From Ruania rhizosphaerae (GTDB taxonomy: Bacteria; Actinomycetota; Actinomycetes; Actinomycetales; Beutenbergiaceae), in the NCBI RefSeq assembly GCF_009805705.1, contig NZ_VSMB01000011.1, positions 1-64,000 of the forward strand: DNA of 64,000 nucleotides. The letters are read 5' to 3'. This document shows positions 1 through 7,276 of this stretch, piece after piece (the stretch's first letter is position 1; every line of letters begins with the position of its first letter). The position numbers and the translations under genes were made by a program. The notes beneath the pieces are model-generated. The model was not told the DNA's origin. It saw only the letters and a list, made by a program, of their open reading frames with translations, and did no database searches.

Positions 1-811
1 GGTGAACCGCCGTACCCGCATTCGGCACAGTCGCCCACAACTCCGTGTTCCCCGGGCCACCACCATCAACATCGGTCCGGTACAGACCACCACGACCGCC
101 CGGCCCGTAGTAGGTATGCGCCTTCGCATACGCTGCTGAGTAGATCTGGTTCGTGGAGTGGTCCCAAGCCAAGCCAAGAACCGTCCCGGTCTCTGCCTGG
201 GTGGCGAGCGTTGTGATGCCATCCGTATTGTCTGCATCGCTCATCGTGTTCGGCCCGCGGTTGTCCCAGTCGGTCACGACCAGTGATCGATGACTACTGG
301 GACCGTCCCTGCTGATCTGCTGCGCGACAGCGAGCTGGGTGCTCTCCTCCACATACGTGTCCGGGTTCCACACACCCACGTGGATCGTCTGCGTCGCACC
401 GTCGACGAACGTGGTGAAACTGCGGAACGCATTCACAGTGTCAGCAGTCGCCGCCGGCGCCGCCTGAAGATGATCGAGCTCAGGATCGGTCACGGCGACA
501 TCGACACGGAACCCCTCCCCCGACAGCGTCGACAGATCGAAGGACACCTGACCCGAGAAGTCCGTCACCAACGGCCCAATCGAGTCCGTCCCATCCGTGA
601 CAGTCACCTCGACACCAGCCTGCGGCGGATCGAACGCCGCGTCATAGACACCATCGCCAGAGAAGTCACGACTGACCTGAACCGTCAACACGCCATCACC
701 CGGAGCTGCCGACGCCGTCGACATCGTCACCCCGGCCAAACCGGCGATTCCCGAACCGACGAACACGGCCGAGGCGACGGCGAACGCCACCAACCGACCA
801 GACATACTCAT
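1..811 (-). CDS. Secreted SdrD B-like surface protein, 5' part only (runs off the left edge)
   Basis: The frame is open from ATG at 811 to the window edge, giving 270 codons without a stop. A GAGGAGC ribosome site lies about 7 bases upstream; a second in-frame ATG at 805 is possible. Residues 5-35 form a signal peptide ending STASA before APGDG. It is followed by a beta-rich stretch (VLTVQVSRDFSGDGVYD, then AGVEVTVTD) that resembles SdrD B-type / Cna-B-like repeat domains of Gram-positive wall adhesins. Later residues (GLAWDHSTNQIYSAAYAKA) look like the propeller-type region that follows such domains in actinobacterial surface proteins. A C-terminal sortase signal would lie outside the window. 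Family assignment is by eye; secretion is well supported, exact role unknown. Confidence 0.75.
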   Translation of the reverse strand, partial: MSMSGRLVAFAVASAVFVGSGIAGLAGVTMSTASAAPGDGVLTVQVSRDFSGDGVYDAAFDPPQAGVEVTVTDGTDSIGPLVTDFSGQVSFDLSTLSGEGFRVDVAVTDPELDHLQAAPAATADTVNAFRSFTTFVDGATQTIHVGVWNPDTYVEESTQLAVAQQISRDGPSSHRSLVVTDWDNRGPNTMSDADNTDGITTLATQAETGTVLGLAWDHSTNQIYSAAYAKAHTYYGPGGRGGLYRTDVDGGGPGNTELWATVPNAGTAVH

Positions 812-967
812 CCGACAGCTCCTCGTTTGTCCGAACATTCCAAGAACAGATCGCAACGTAGCAGCGGAGCCAGCGTCGCGTACGAGGTTTCGTGCACACG
901 AGTGTCATCAAAACTGAACAGTCGAGTAGCGGCCGTGCCCGAGAACTCACGACGGACACACATGACT

Positions 968-998
968 GTGGCCGGGTGCAGAGAGTGCACCCGGCCAC
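968..998 (-). terminator. Strong hairpin terminator downstream of the sugar ABC operon
   Basis: A perfect 13-bp inverted repeat (968-980 with 986-998, arms GTGGCCGGGTGCA and its complement) encloses a 5-base loop. It lies 82 bases past the stop of the last permease gene and before the next leftward gene starts. There is no T run, which is common for actinobacterial terminators. The rest of 812-1080 shows no gene and no promoter I would defend. Confidence 0.75.
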
Positions 999-1080
999 CA
1001 GCCGATCCTCGAGGAGCGCCTTCCAGTCGCGATTCGAACGCTCTCACGCGGTCGAACGGCGGCCCGGCGCTCTCGGAGGC

Positions 1081-1956
1081 CTACTTCATCGTGCCCTGGC
1101 TGACCGAGCCTTGCAGCTGACGCTGGAAGACGATGTAGGCAACCAGCACTGGCACGATCGTCACGACCGCCGCAGCGAACATCGCGCCGAAGTCGACGGC
1201 GTACCCTGCCGAGGAGATGAAACTGGCCAGCACCTGAGCCAGGACCCAGTTGTCGCGGTCGGTGTTCAGAGCCACCGGAAGCAGGAACTGGTTCCAGAGC
1301 CCGAGGAAGTTGAAGATCGCCACCGAGGCCATGCCCGGACGGGCCATCGGCAGCATCACCTGGAAGAAGGTGCGCCACTCCCCCGCGCCATCGATCGCTG
1401 CCGCTTCACTGATCTCCACCGGCAGACCGCGGAAGAAGGAATACAGGAAGAAGACGGTGAACGGAAGCGCGAAGGAGACGTAGGTGACGATCAGCCCCGG
1501 AAGCGTCCCGAGGAGGCCGAGGTTCTGCAGCACGAAGAACAGCGGCACGATCGCCAGAAAGACCGGGAACGTGAGCCCTGCGAGCATCAGGTAATAGATC
1601 GCCCGGCGCCCGAAGAACTCGAACCGTCCCAGCACATAGGCACACATCGACCCGAGCAGCATCACCAGCACCAAGGCAGTGCCGACGACGATCACAGTGT
1701 TGATGAACGCATCGCCCAACCCCGAGTCCACCCACGCATTGGCGTAGTTCGTGAAGCTCCACTCGGCCGGCAGTCCGAACGGGGACGCGAAGATCTCGCC
1801 CGACGTCTTGAACGAACTCAGCAGTGTCCACAACATCGGGGCGATGACCAGCACACACCAGAGAACCAGCGCACCGTGCGAGGCGACGGCCACGGGACGG
1901 TCGCCCTTGGCGGGCACTACCTTGCGCGTCTGCGGCCGCGTTGTCGTGGCGCTCAT
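1081..1956 (-). CDS. Carbohydrate ABC transporter permease, MalG/NgcG type
   Basis: This 291-residue inner-membrane subunit has six hydrophobic segments; the first begins near residue 27. The cytoplasmic EAA loop that docks the ATPase is at about residues 184-204 (EAAAIDGAGEW then LP at 202-203), which identifies the CUT1-family MalG half. Its start overlaps the stop of the partner permease by 4 bases, so the two are translationally coupled. With the upstream binding protein it forms an importer without its own ATPase, as in actinobacterial systems that share the MsiK ATPase. The amino-sugar substrate is inferred from the neighbouring kinase, SIS protein and RpiR regulator. Confidence 0.9.
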   Translation of the reverse strand: MSATTTRPQTRKVVPAKGDRPVAVASHGALVLWCVLVIAPMLWTLLSSFKTSGEIFASPFGLPAEWSFTNYANAWVDSGLGDAFINTVIVVGTALVLVMLLGSMCAYVLGRFEFFGRRAIYYLMLAGLTFPVFLAIVPLFFVLQNLGLLGTLPGLIVTYVSFALPFTVFFLYSFFRGLPVEISEAAAIDGAGEWRTFFQVMLPMARPGMASVAIFNFLGLWNQFLLPVALNTDRDNWVLAQVLASFISSAGYAVDFGAMFAAAVVTIVPVLVAYIVFQRQLQGSVSQGTMK

Positions 1957-2975
1957 GAGGCACCTCCTTCGTCCTTACCGCCGGCCAGGCGGTTCACCGT
2001 GAACACCAGGGCCGCAAACACCAACGTGACCAGTGCGATCACCACACCCATGGCACTCGCATAGCCGAACTTGCTCTCGGCGAACGCAGTCCGGAACAGC
2101 TGCTGGGACATCACCAGCGTCGAACTGTCCGGCCCGCCCTGCGGATTCAGCGCCTGCATGTACACGTAGGCGTCGAGCGCCATGATGCCGATGTAGATAT
2201 AGGCCGTCTGCACGTTGTCGCGGATCAGCGGCAGGGTGATCGACCAGCTCATCCGTGCCCGGCCGGCGCCGTCCAGGCGCGCCGCCTCGTAGATCTCGGC
2301 AGGGATGCCCTTGATCGCCGCAATGAACAGCAACATGTAGAAGCCCACGAAGCCCCACACGATCACGAAGATCGAGGCAGGCATGGCCGTGGTCACGTTG
2401 CCGAGCCAGGCGAAGGACTCGAACTGGTCGAGCCCCAACCCGGTCAGCACACCGTTGACGAGGCCGCTGCTGGGGTCCAGGATCAGGCGCCAGATGAGGC
2501 CGATGGCAATCCCCGGGATGACGTACGGGAAGAGCGAGACCACCCGGTAGAACCCGGCACCCTTGACGCCCCGGATCTGCCCGCGGCCGGCACCGCCGAT
2601 CGTGATCAGGATCGCGAAGATGAGCGCGATCGTCAGCGTCACGAAGGGCACCACCAACCCGAGGACCACGCTGTTGCCCACTGCATTCGTGAAGCGTGGG
2701 TCCTGCGCGAGATCGATGAAGTTCTGCAGCCCGACGAATTCCTGCTCCGGCGAGAATCCTGACCAGTTGGTCAGCGAGTAGTACCCGGCCTGGATGAACG
2801 GGTTGATGACGAAGATCAGGAACAGCGCCAGCGGCAGTCCGAGGAAGACGATGAAGAAGCTGATCCGGTCGAGTGTCCACTTCCGGCGCCGCCCCCTACG
2901 GGGCCCGGGAACGGGCCCCGTAGGAGTGGTCTGGTTCGGCGGCTGCCCGTCGATGACCGAGCCGGAGAGGGTCAT
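1953..2975 (-). CDS. Carbohydrate ABC transporter permease, MalF/NgcF type
   Basis: This 340-residue membrane protein has a basic N-terminal tail (about residues 26-37, RRGRRRK) followed by a transmembrane helix at 39-60 and several more. The EAA motif is at about 230-250 (EAARLDGAGRA then LP), typical of the MalF-like half of CUT1 importers. It overlaps the binding-protein gene before it and the MalG-type gene after it by 4 bases each, so the three products are probably made in step. Substrate is inferred, not seen. Confidence 0.9.
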   Translation of the reverse strand: MTLSGSVIDGQPPNQTTPTGPVPGPRRGRRRKWTLDRISFFIVFLGLPLALFLIFVINPFIQAGYYSLTNWSGFSPEQEFVGLQNFIDLAQDPRFTNAVGNSVVLGLVVPFVTLTIALIFAILITIGGAGRGQIRGVKGAGFYRVVSLFPYVIPGIAIGLIWRLILDPSSGLVNGVLTGLGLDQFESFAWLGNVTTAMPASIFVIVWGFVGFYMLLFIAAIKGIPAEIYEAARLDGAGRARMSWSITLPLIRDNVQTAYIYIGIMALDAYVYMQALNPQGGPDSSTLVMSQQLFRTAFAESKFGYASAMGVVIALVTLVFAALVFTVNRLAGGKDEGGAS

Positions 2976-4402
2976 GAGACCTCGACCTTGTCGATCGTGT
3001 CATCCTCCCGGATCCGGTCGGTGATCGCCTGGAGCTCGCTCGTGAGGTCGGCCACCGACTTGCTGCCGTCCAGGAAGGAGTTCCAGATCGGCAGCTGCTC
3101 GGAGTTCATTCCGTAGGTGTTGACGAAATTGAAGGTGAAGATGCTCTCCCCGGCTGCCGAGAGCAGATCGGTCTGGGAGACCAGGGCCGTGGAGCCGAAT
3201 CCGTCCGCCGGCACCGTGTCCCGCACGATGGTCGGAGCGAGCTTCGTCGCGGCGAAGTTTTCGGCCGCCTCCTTCGAGAGCATGATCCGCAGCAGCTCCT
3301 TGCCTGCGGCGGTGTTGCCGTCGGAGGGAACGATGAACGGCTCACCGGCTGTGGAGTGCAGTGCGTCCGCCCCCAGCGCCGGGCTCGAGGTCAGGCTCAT
3401 CGAGGAGATGCCCTTCATCTCGAAGCCCTCGGTGGTCTGATCACGCATCTCGTTCTCGATCCAGGATCCGGAGGGGTAGAGCAGGAACTCCTGCGTGTTG
3501 GACCATTGCGCCTGAGCAGCCGTGAACTGGGTACCGGAGCCACCGGGCTTGAAGTAGCCGGCGTCGACGGCCTCCTTCATCGCCGAGAAGACGCCCTGGA
3601 TCGCGTCCTGCGACCAGCAGTCCGCCTCCAGGTTCTCCAGCGCCAGCCGGACCTCGTCGCCACCCTCCTTGATCGCGGACTCGATCGCCAGCGTCTGGTA
3701 GTAGGTGGCAGCCTCGGTACCCCAGCCGAACAGGTACAGGTCCTGCTCCTTCGCCGCGGCTCCGAGTTCCAGTGCCTCGTCCCACGTGGTGGGCGGGGTC
3801 CAGCCGTTCTCCTCGAACAGACTGGACGAGTACCACACGCCATAGACCGTCAGGACGTAGTTGATGGCGGCGAGCTTGTCCTCGTAGGTGCTCGGGGCCA
3901 GGACGCCGTCGTAGAGCGTGTCGCGGATCGTGGTGCCCTCGAGGTTGGGAGCGTCGATCACATCGTTGAGGTCCTCGAGCTGGTCGAGGATCGCGTTGAA
4001 GCCGATCGAGCCGGCTCCGGAGTTGTCGACCAGGTCGGGCGGGTTGCCGCCCACGAACCGCGGCTGCAGCTCGGTGGCGATCTGCGTCGACGGGGACACC
4101 TCGACCGAGGATCCCTCGTGGGTCTCGGCGAGGATGTCGGCGGCGAACTCGACGTAGTCGACGCCGTAGCCACCATCGAAGATGACGGCGTCGACGGTGG
4201 TGTTCTCGGCCATACCGAAGGGGTTGTCGGCCGAGGTCTCGCCGCCCGGCTCCTCGCCACCGCCGTCAGTGGTTTCCTCCTCGCCGCCACCTCCGGTGGC
4301 GCAGGAGGCAAGGGTGACACCGAGGGGAAGGCTGGCTGCGGTGATGATTCCACCGCGGAGTACGGTCCGGCGGTCGGGGGTGGTGGTGAGCTTGGCATTC
4401 AT
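2972..4402 (-). CDS. Sugar ABC transporter substrate-binding lipoprotein, NgcE-like
   Basis: This 476-residue protein starts with a Tat-like signal (RRTVLRGG at residues 11-18) running into a lipobox, LASC, with the lipidated cysteine at residue 34. An acidic Gly/Glu linker follows (about 36-60), then a CUT1 extracellular binding domain. The overall look matches the N-acetylglucosamine/diacetylchitobiose binding proteins of the NgcE family. The downstream permease overlaps it by 4 bases. The 87-base gap upstream contains a small hairpin, and a second sits at the end of the SIS gene. Chitin-derived sugars are the likely ligand given the adjacent kinase, but glucosamine, muramyl sugars or others cannot be excluded. 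Confidence 0.85.
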   Translation of the reverse strand: MNAKLTTTPDRRTVLRGGIITAASLPLGVTLASCATGGGGEEETTDGGGEEPGGETSADNPFGMAENTTVDAVIFDGGYGVDYVEFAADILAETHEGSSVEVSPSTQIATELQPRFVGGNPPDLVDNSGAGSIGFNAILDQLEDLNDVIDAPNLEGTTIRDTLYDGVLAPSTYEDKLAAINYVLTVYGVWYSSSLFEENGWTPPTTWDEALELGAAAKEQDLYLFGWGTEAATYYQTLAIESAIKEGGDEVRLALENLEADCWSQDAIQGVFSAMKEAVDAGYFKPGGSGTQFTAAQAQWSNTQEFLLYPSGSWIENEMRDQTTEGFEMKGISSMSLTSSPALGADALHSTAGEPFIVPSDGNTAAGKELLRIMLSKEAAENFAATKLAPTIVRDTVPADGFGSTALVSQTDLLSAAGESIFTFNFVNTYGMNSEQLPIWNSFLDGSKSVADLTSELQAITDRIREDDTIDKVEVS

Positions 4403-4476
4403 GTCGTCGTCGACCTTTCTGTGGTGGGGGTAGTGGATCGTGCAGTGATGACAGGACGAGCGGCCACGCGCATCCG

Positions 4477-4512
4477 GCGTGCGGCACGCTCAGCCGGATC
4501 GCCGGATCCGGC
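4477..4512 (-). other. Twin stem-loops at the SIS / binding-protein gene junction
   Basis: Two adjacent inverted repeats lie at the end of the SIS gene. GCGTG-CGG-CACGC (4477-4489) is in the spacer. A perfect 8-bp stem with a 4-base loop (4493-4500 with 4505-4512) spans its last codons. They could partly terminate or process the mRNA, raising binding-protein expression relative to the upstream genes. Function is inferred; the second hairpin is coding sequence and could be fortuitous. Confidence 0.4.
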
Positions 4513-5245
4513 CGCGGTAACGCTCTTCGAGTGCATGGTTGTGCTCGTCACCTCCTGGTGAGTTGGCTGAGATGTACAGCGGCGGGACGGATCCCGCAGC
4601 GAGCATGCGCTCGGTCACACCGAGCGTGAGTGCCTGGGCGATGAACGCGGCGGTCAGCGACGAGACGGCCCCGGCGCCGTACTTCTCACCGAGGGTGAGC
4701 GTCGCGTCACCGAACGGCGCGAGGTTGTCGAGGACCACATCGGCCACGTCCGCGAGGCGCTGACCGCTCGGGTGCTTGGGCGGCACCGCCATCGTGTGCT
4801 CCAGGCTCGTGACCGCGATGACCTTGTGGCCACGCTCCTTCACCGCCAGGGCAAGTCCGACGATGGATCCGTTGACTCCGGAGTTGGAGGCGATCACGAA
4901 CACGTCCTCCGGGTGCAGCGGCGAGGCCGCCAGCAGTTCCGCGACGATGTCCGGGTCGCGCTCCATCGTCGCGCCCTCGAGGTCGGCTACCGAACGCTCG
5001 CCGTGGAGGACGACATCGCGGAGCGCGATCCGGGTGGTGGGGATCAGCCCACCGGCCCGTCCGGCGATCTCCATCGCGAAAGCCTCGGAGTGGCCGGTGC
5101 CGAACGCCTGAATGACGCCACCAGCTTCGAGAGCGTTCACGAGCAGATCGACCGCCGGGTCGAACGTCCCGTCGGCTGCCCGCTGCGCGAGCGTGTCCAG
5201 TCGACCAGCCACCTCGCGGTGGAAGTCGGCAACGGTAGAGATCAT
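4490..5245 (-). CDS. SIS-domain phosphosugar-binding protein (UPF0309 type)
   Basis: This 251-residue single-domain protein carries the sugar-isomerase fold. The phosphosugar loop is GTGHSEAFAMEIAGR at about residues 49-63, and there is a second conserved Ser-rich segment (VIASNSGVNGSIV). This is the stand-alone SIS_2/UPF0309 group, whose members are predicted to bind or isomerise sugar phosphates. It sits between the RpiR regulator and the importer genes in one leftward run. It may handle the phosphorylated amino sugar made by the divergent kinase, since neither a NagA deacetylase nor a NagB deaminase is encoded here. Exact reaction unknown. Confidence 0.8.
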   Translation of the reverse strand: MISTVADFHREVAGRLDTLAQRAADGTFDPAVDLLVNALEAGGVIQAFGTGHSEAFAMEIAGRAGGLIPTTRIALRDVVLHGERSVADLEGATMERDPDIVAELLAASPLHPEDVFVIASNSGVNGSIVGLALAVKERGHKVIAVTSLEHTMAVPPKHPSGQRLADVADVVLDNLAPFGDATLTLGEKYGAGAVSSLTAAFIAQALTLGVTERMLAAGSVPPLYISANSPGGDEHNHALEERYRGRIRRSG

Positions 5246-5292
5246 CGGGTTCCTCTCGTTCTTTCGGGTGAAGGGCGAGGCATCAAGCCGGG

Positions 5293-6195
5293 TCAGTCCG
5301 GACGACGTCGAGCCGCCACCGCGTCGGCGGATGCGGCGATCTTGGCGGCAGCACCGCTGTAGTCCTGCTGCGCGACGATCAGGTACAAGACGTCGAGTAC
5401 GAACAGCTGGGAGTGCTTGGCAGACAGGTCGGCCGGATGCAGGTACTGCTCCGGGACCGAGGCGAGCAGGCTGACATCAGCGAGCTGCGCAAGCGGCGAG
5501 GACGGAAAGCTCGTGATGGCGACCGCGAATGCCCCGGATCGCTGCGCCCGGGCGAGCATGTCGATGGTCTCGCGCGTGCGGCCGCTGTTGGAGATTCCGA
5601 TGGCCGTGGTCTGGGGACCTTGGATGGAGGCGCTCGCCAAGCCGGCGTGGACATCGCCCCAAGAGTGGGCGTTGACGCCGATCCGGTAGAGGCGGGTACG
5701 CATCTCGTCGGCCATCGCGAAACTGCCGCCGGTGCCGTAGATGTCGAGGTGGTCGGCCGCGGCGATCCGCACGGCAACCTGGGTGACCGCGTCGAGGTCG
5801 AGCACGTCCGCGGTGGCGCGCAAGGACCGCACATGGGCGTTGAGCAGGGCCCGCAGCACGTCGTCCGGGGAGTCGTCCGGATCGAGGGTGCGCCCCATCT
5901 CGATCCGCCATCCCTCAGCGTCGGAGTCATCACCGCGGCCCGAGTCGGTCGCCACGCCGACGCGGAACTGCACGTAGCCTGGGTACCCCAGTTGGCGGCA
6001 GAACCTCGTGACCGTCGCCGGCGACGTACCGGCGCGGTCGGCCAGCTCAGTGATCGACAGCTCCAGCGGCGCGCTCGGGTCGTCCAGCACGACATCGGCG
6101 ATCTTGCGCATCGCCGCGGACATCAACGTCCGGTTGGCATGGATACGCTCAGTCACCCGGAGGTTCCGGTCGACCTCCGTCACCGTGCTCGCCAC
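5293..6195 (-). CDS. MurR/RpiR-family transcriptional regulator
   Basis: This 300-residue regulator has an N-terminal helix-turn-helix at about residues 46-75 (ITELADRAGTSPATVTRFCR). A C-terminal SIS domain at about 130-270 (DIYGTGGSFAMADEMRTRL) senses a phosphosugar. The start is GTG at 6195 with GAGAGGGA 7 bases upstream. It is the first gene of the leftward sugar operon and is divergent from the kinase gene. The 48-81 bases between them hold a repeated element that is a good candidate for its operator. Autoregulation is likely because one copy touches its own ribosome site. Confidence 0.88.
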   Translation of the reverse strand: MASTVTEVDRNLRVTERIHANRTLMSAAMRKIADVVLDDPSAPLELSITELADRAGTSPATVTRFCRQLGYPGYVQFRVGVATDSGRGDDSDAEGWRIEMGRTLDPDDSPDDVLRALLNAHVRSLRATADVLDLDAVTQVAVRIAAADHLDIYGTGGSFAMADEMRTRLYRIGVNAHSWGDVHAGLASASIQGPQTTAIGISNSGRTRETIDMLARAQRSGAFAVAITSFPSSPLAQLADVSLLASVPEQYLHPADLSAKHSQLFVLDVLYLIVAQQDYSGAAAKIAASADAVAARRRPD

Positions 6196-6243
6196 TGAAA
6201 ATCCCTCTCGCTTGTTCGTCGAAGTACGTGAAAGGTATTCTCA
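6196..6243. promoter_or_regulatory. Candidate RpiR operator: two TGAAA-N5-TCTC repeats
   Basis: Two 15-base elements, TGAAAATCCCTCTCG (6196-6210) and TGAAAGGTATTCTCA (6229-6243), share TGAAA-N5-TCTC. They are offset by exactly 33 bases, about three helical turns. The right copy is an imperfect palindrome; the left copy overlaps the regulator's own ribosome site on the minus strand. A -10-like TATTCT (6236-6241) for the kinase gene lies inside the right copy. Binding by the adjacent regulator is inferred. Confidence 0.5.
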
Positions 6244-6276
6244 GTGTCGACGTTCGTCAAGCGTCTCGGAGGAATC

Positions 6277-7260
6277 GTGACCAACTGTTATCTCGGCATC
6301 GACGCCGGCGGCACGTCCACACGTGCTGCACTCGTGCTCCCCGACGGCACCTGCCTCGGAACCGGACGGGCCGGATCCGGCAACCCGATCAGTGCAGGGC
6401 CGGAGCTGGCCGCACAGAATGTGCTGACCGCGAGTCAGGCTGCGCTGGCGAACGCCGGTGCCGACCCGTCGCGGCTCGCCGGCGGTATCGCAGCCATGGC
6501 GGGCAGTCGCGTCGCGCGCGAGGCGGACTGGCTCAACGACCCACTGCACGCGGCCGGCCTCCCGATCTCACTCACACTCGAGCCCGACCTGCTCGCCGCG
6601 TTCCTGTCTGCAACCCCCCAGCCCGACGGGTACGCAGTCGTGGCCGGCACCGGCGCGGTCGCCGTTCGGGTGCGGAACTTCGAGCTGGACCGCGTGACCG
6701 ACGGACTCGGATGGCTCCTCGGCGATGCCGGCTCCGGATTCTGGGTCGGCCACCAGGTCGTCCGGCACGGCCTGGCGGCCCTCGACGGTCGAGCCGATCC
6801 CACGGCGCTGACCGATGCGCTGCTGACGGCGCTCGACCTGGATCCGGACGCACCGGCGGAGGTCGAGGGGCGTCCCGGGGCCATCCAGCACGCAGTCGAC
6901 CTGCTCTATACCTGGCGTCCGGTCGAGCTCGCGCAGCTGGCGCCGATCGCCTTCGACGCCGCACGTGACGGCGACGCCACCGCTCGCGCCATCGTCCACG
7001 AGGCCGCACTCGCCCTGCGCGCTGCCCTCACAGCGATGCTTGCCCCGGACATCAGCGGCCCGGTGGTCTTCGGCGGTAGCGTGCTCACGCAGCAGCCCGC
7101 CGTCGCCGAGATCGTCGGTGCGCAGCTGCCGGAGCAGGAACCGATCCTCACCTCCGACGGGCTGGTCGGGGCAGCGAACCTCGCGCTCCGCCGAGGTGGA
7201 ATCACCGTCACCGACGCAGTATTCGACCGGTTGACCGAGACGATCGCAGCCCGCCGGTAG
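6277..7260 (+). CDS. BadF/BadG-type N-acetylglucosamine kinase-like sugar kinase
   Basis: This is an ASKHA-fold ATPase. The phosphate-1 loop is DAGGTSTR at residues 9-16, and the phosphate-2 loop AGTGAVA is near residue 124. GTG at 6277 is preferred: GGAGG is 4 bases upstream and a -10-like TATTCT lies suitably placed. An in-frame GTG at 6244 would add 11 residues. The product is 327 residues, usual for bacterial GlcNAc kinases of this group. It is divergent from the importer operon, so it should phosphorylate the imported amino sugar. It converges on uvrB with 16 bases between stops. Confidence 0.85.
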   Translation: MTNCYLGIDAGGTSTRAALVLPDGTCLGTGRAGSGNPISAGPELAAQNVLTASQAALANAGADPSRLAGGIAAMAGSRVAREADWLNDPLHAAGLPISLTLEPDLLAAFLSATPQPDGYAVVAGTGAVAVRVRNFELDRVTDGLGWLLGDAGSGFWVGHQVVRHGLAALDGRADPTALTDALLTALDLDPDAPAEVEGRPGAIQHAVDLLYTWRPVELAQLAPIAFDAARDGDATARAIVHEAALALRAALTAMLAPDISGPVVFGGSVLTQQPAVAEIVGAQLPEQEPILTSDGLVGAANLALRRGGITVTDAVFDRLTETIAARR

Positions 7261-7276
7261 CGGTCAGCGGATGCTC

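Noticed and set aside
290-1120. Long plus-strand open frame across the left end
   Set aside because: Arg/His-rich composition typical of a GC-rich antisense frame; it lies over the surface-protein gene and the terminator.
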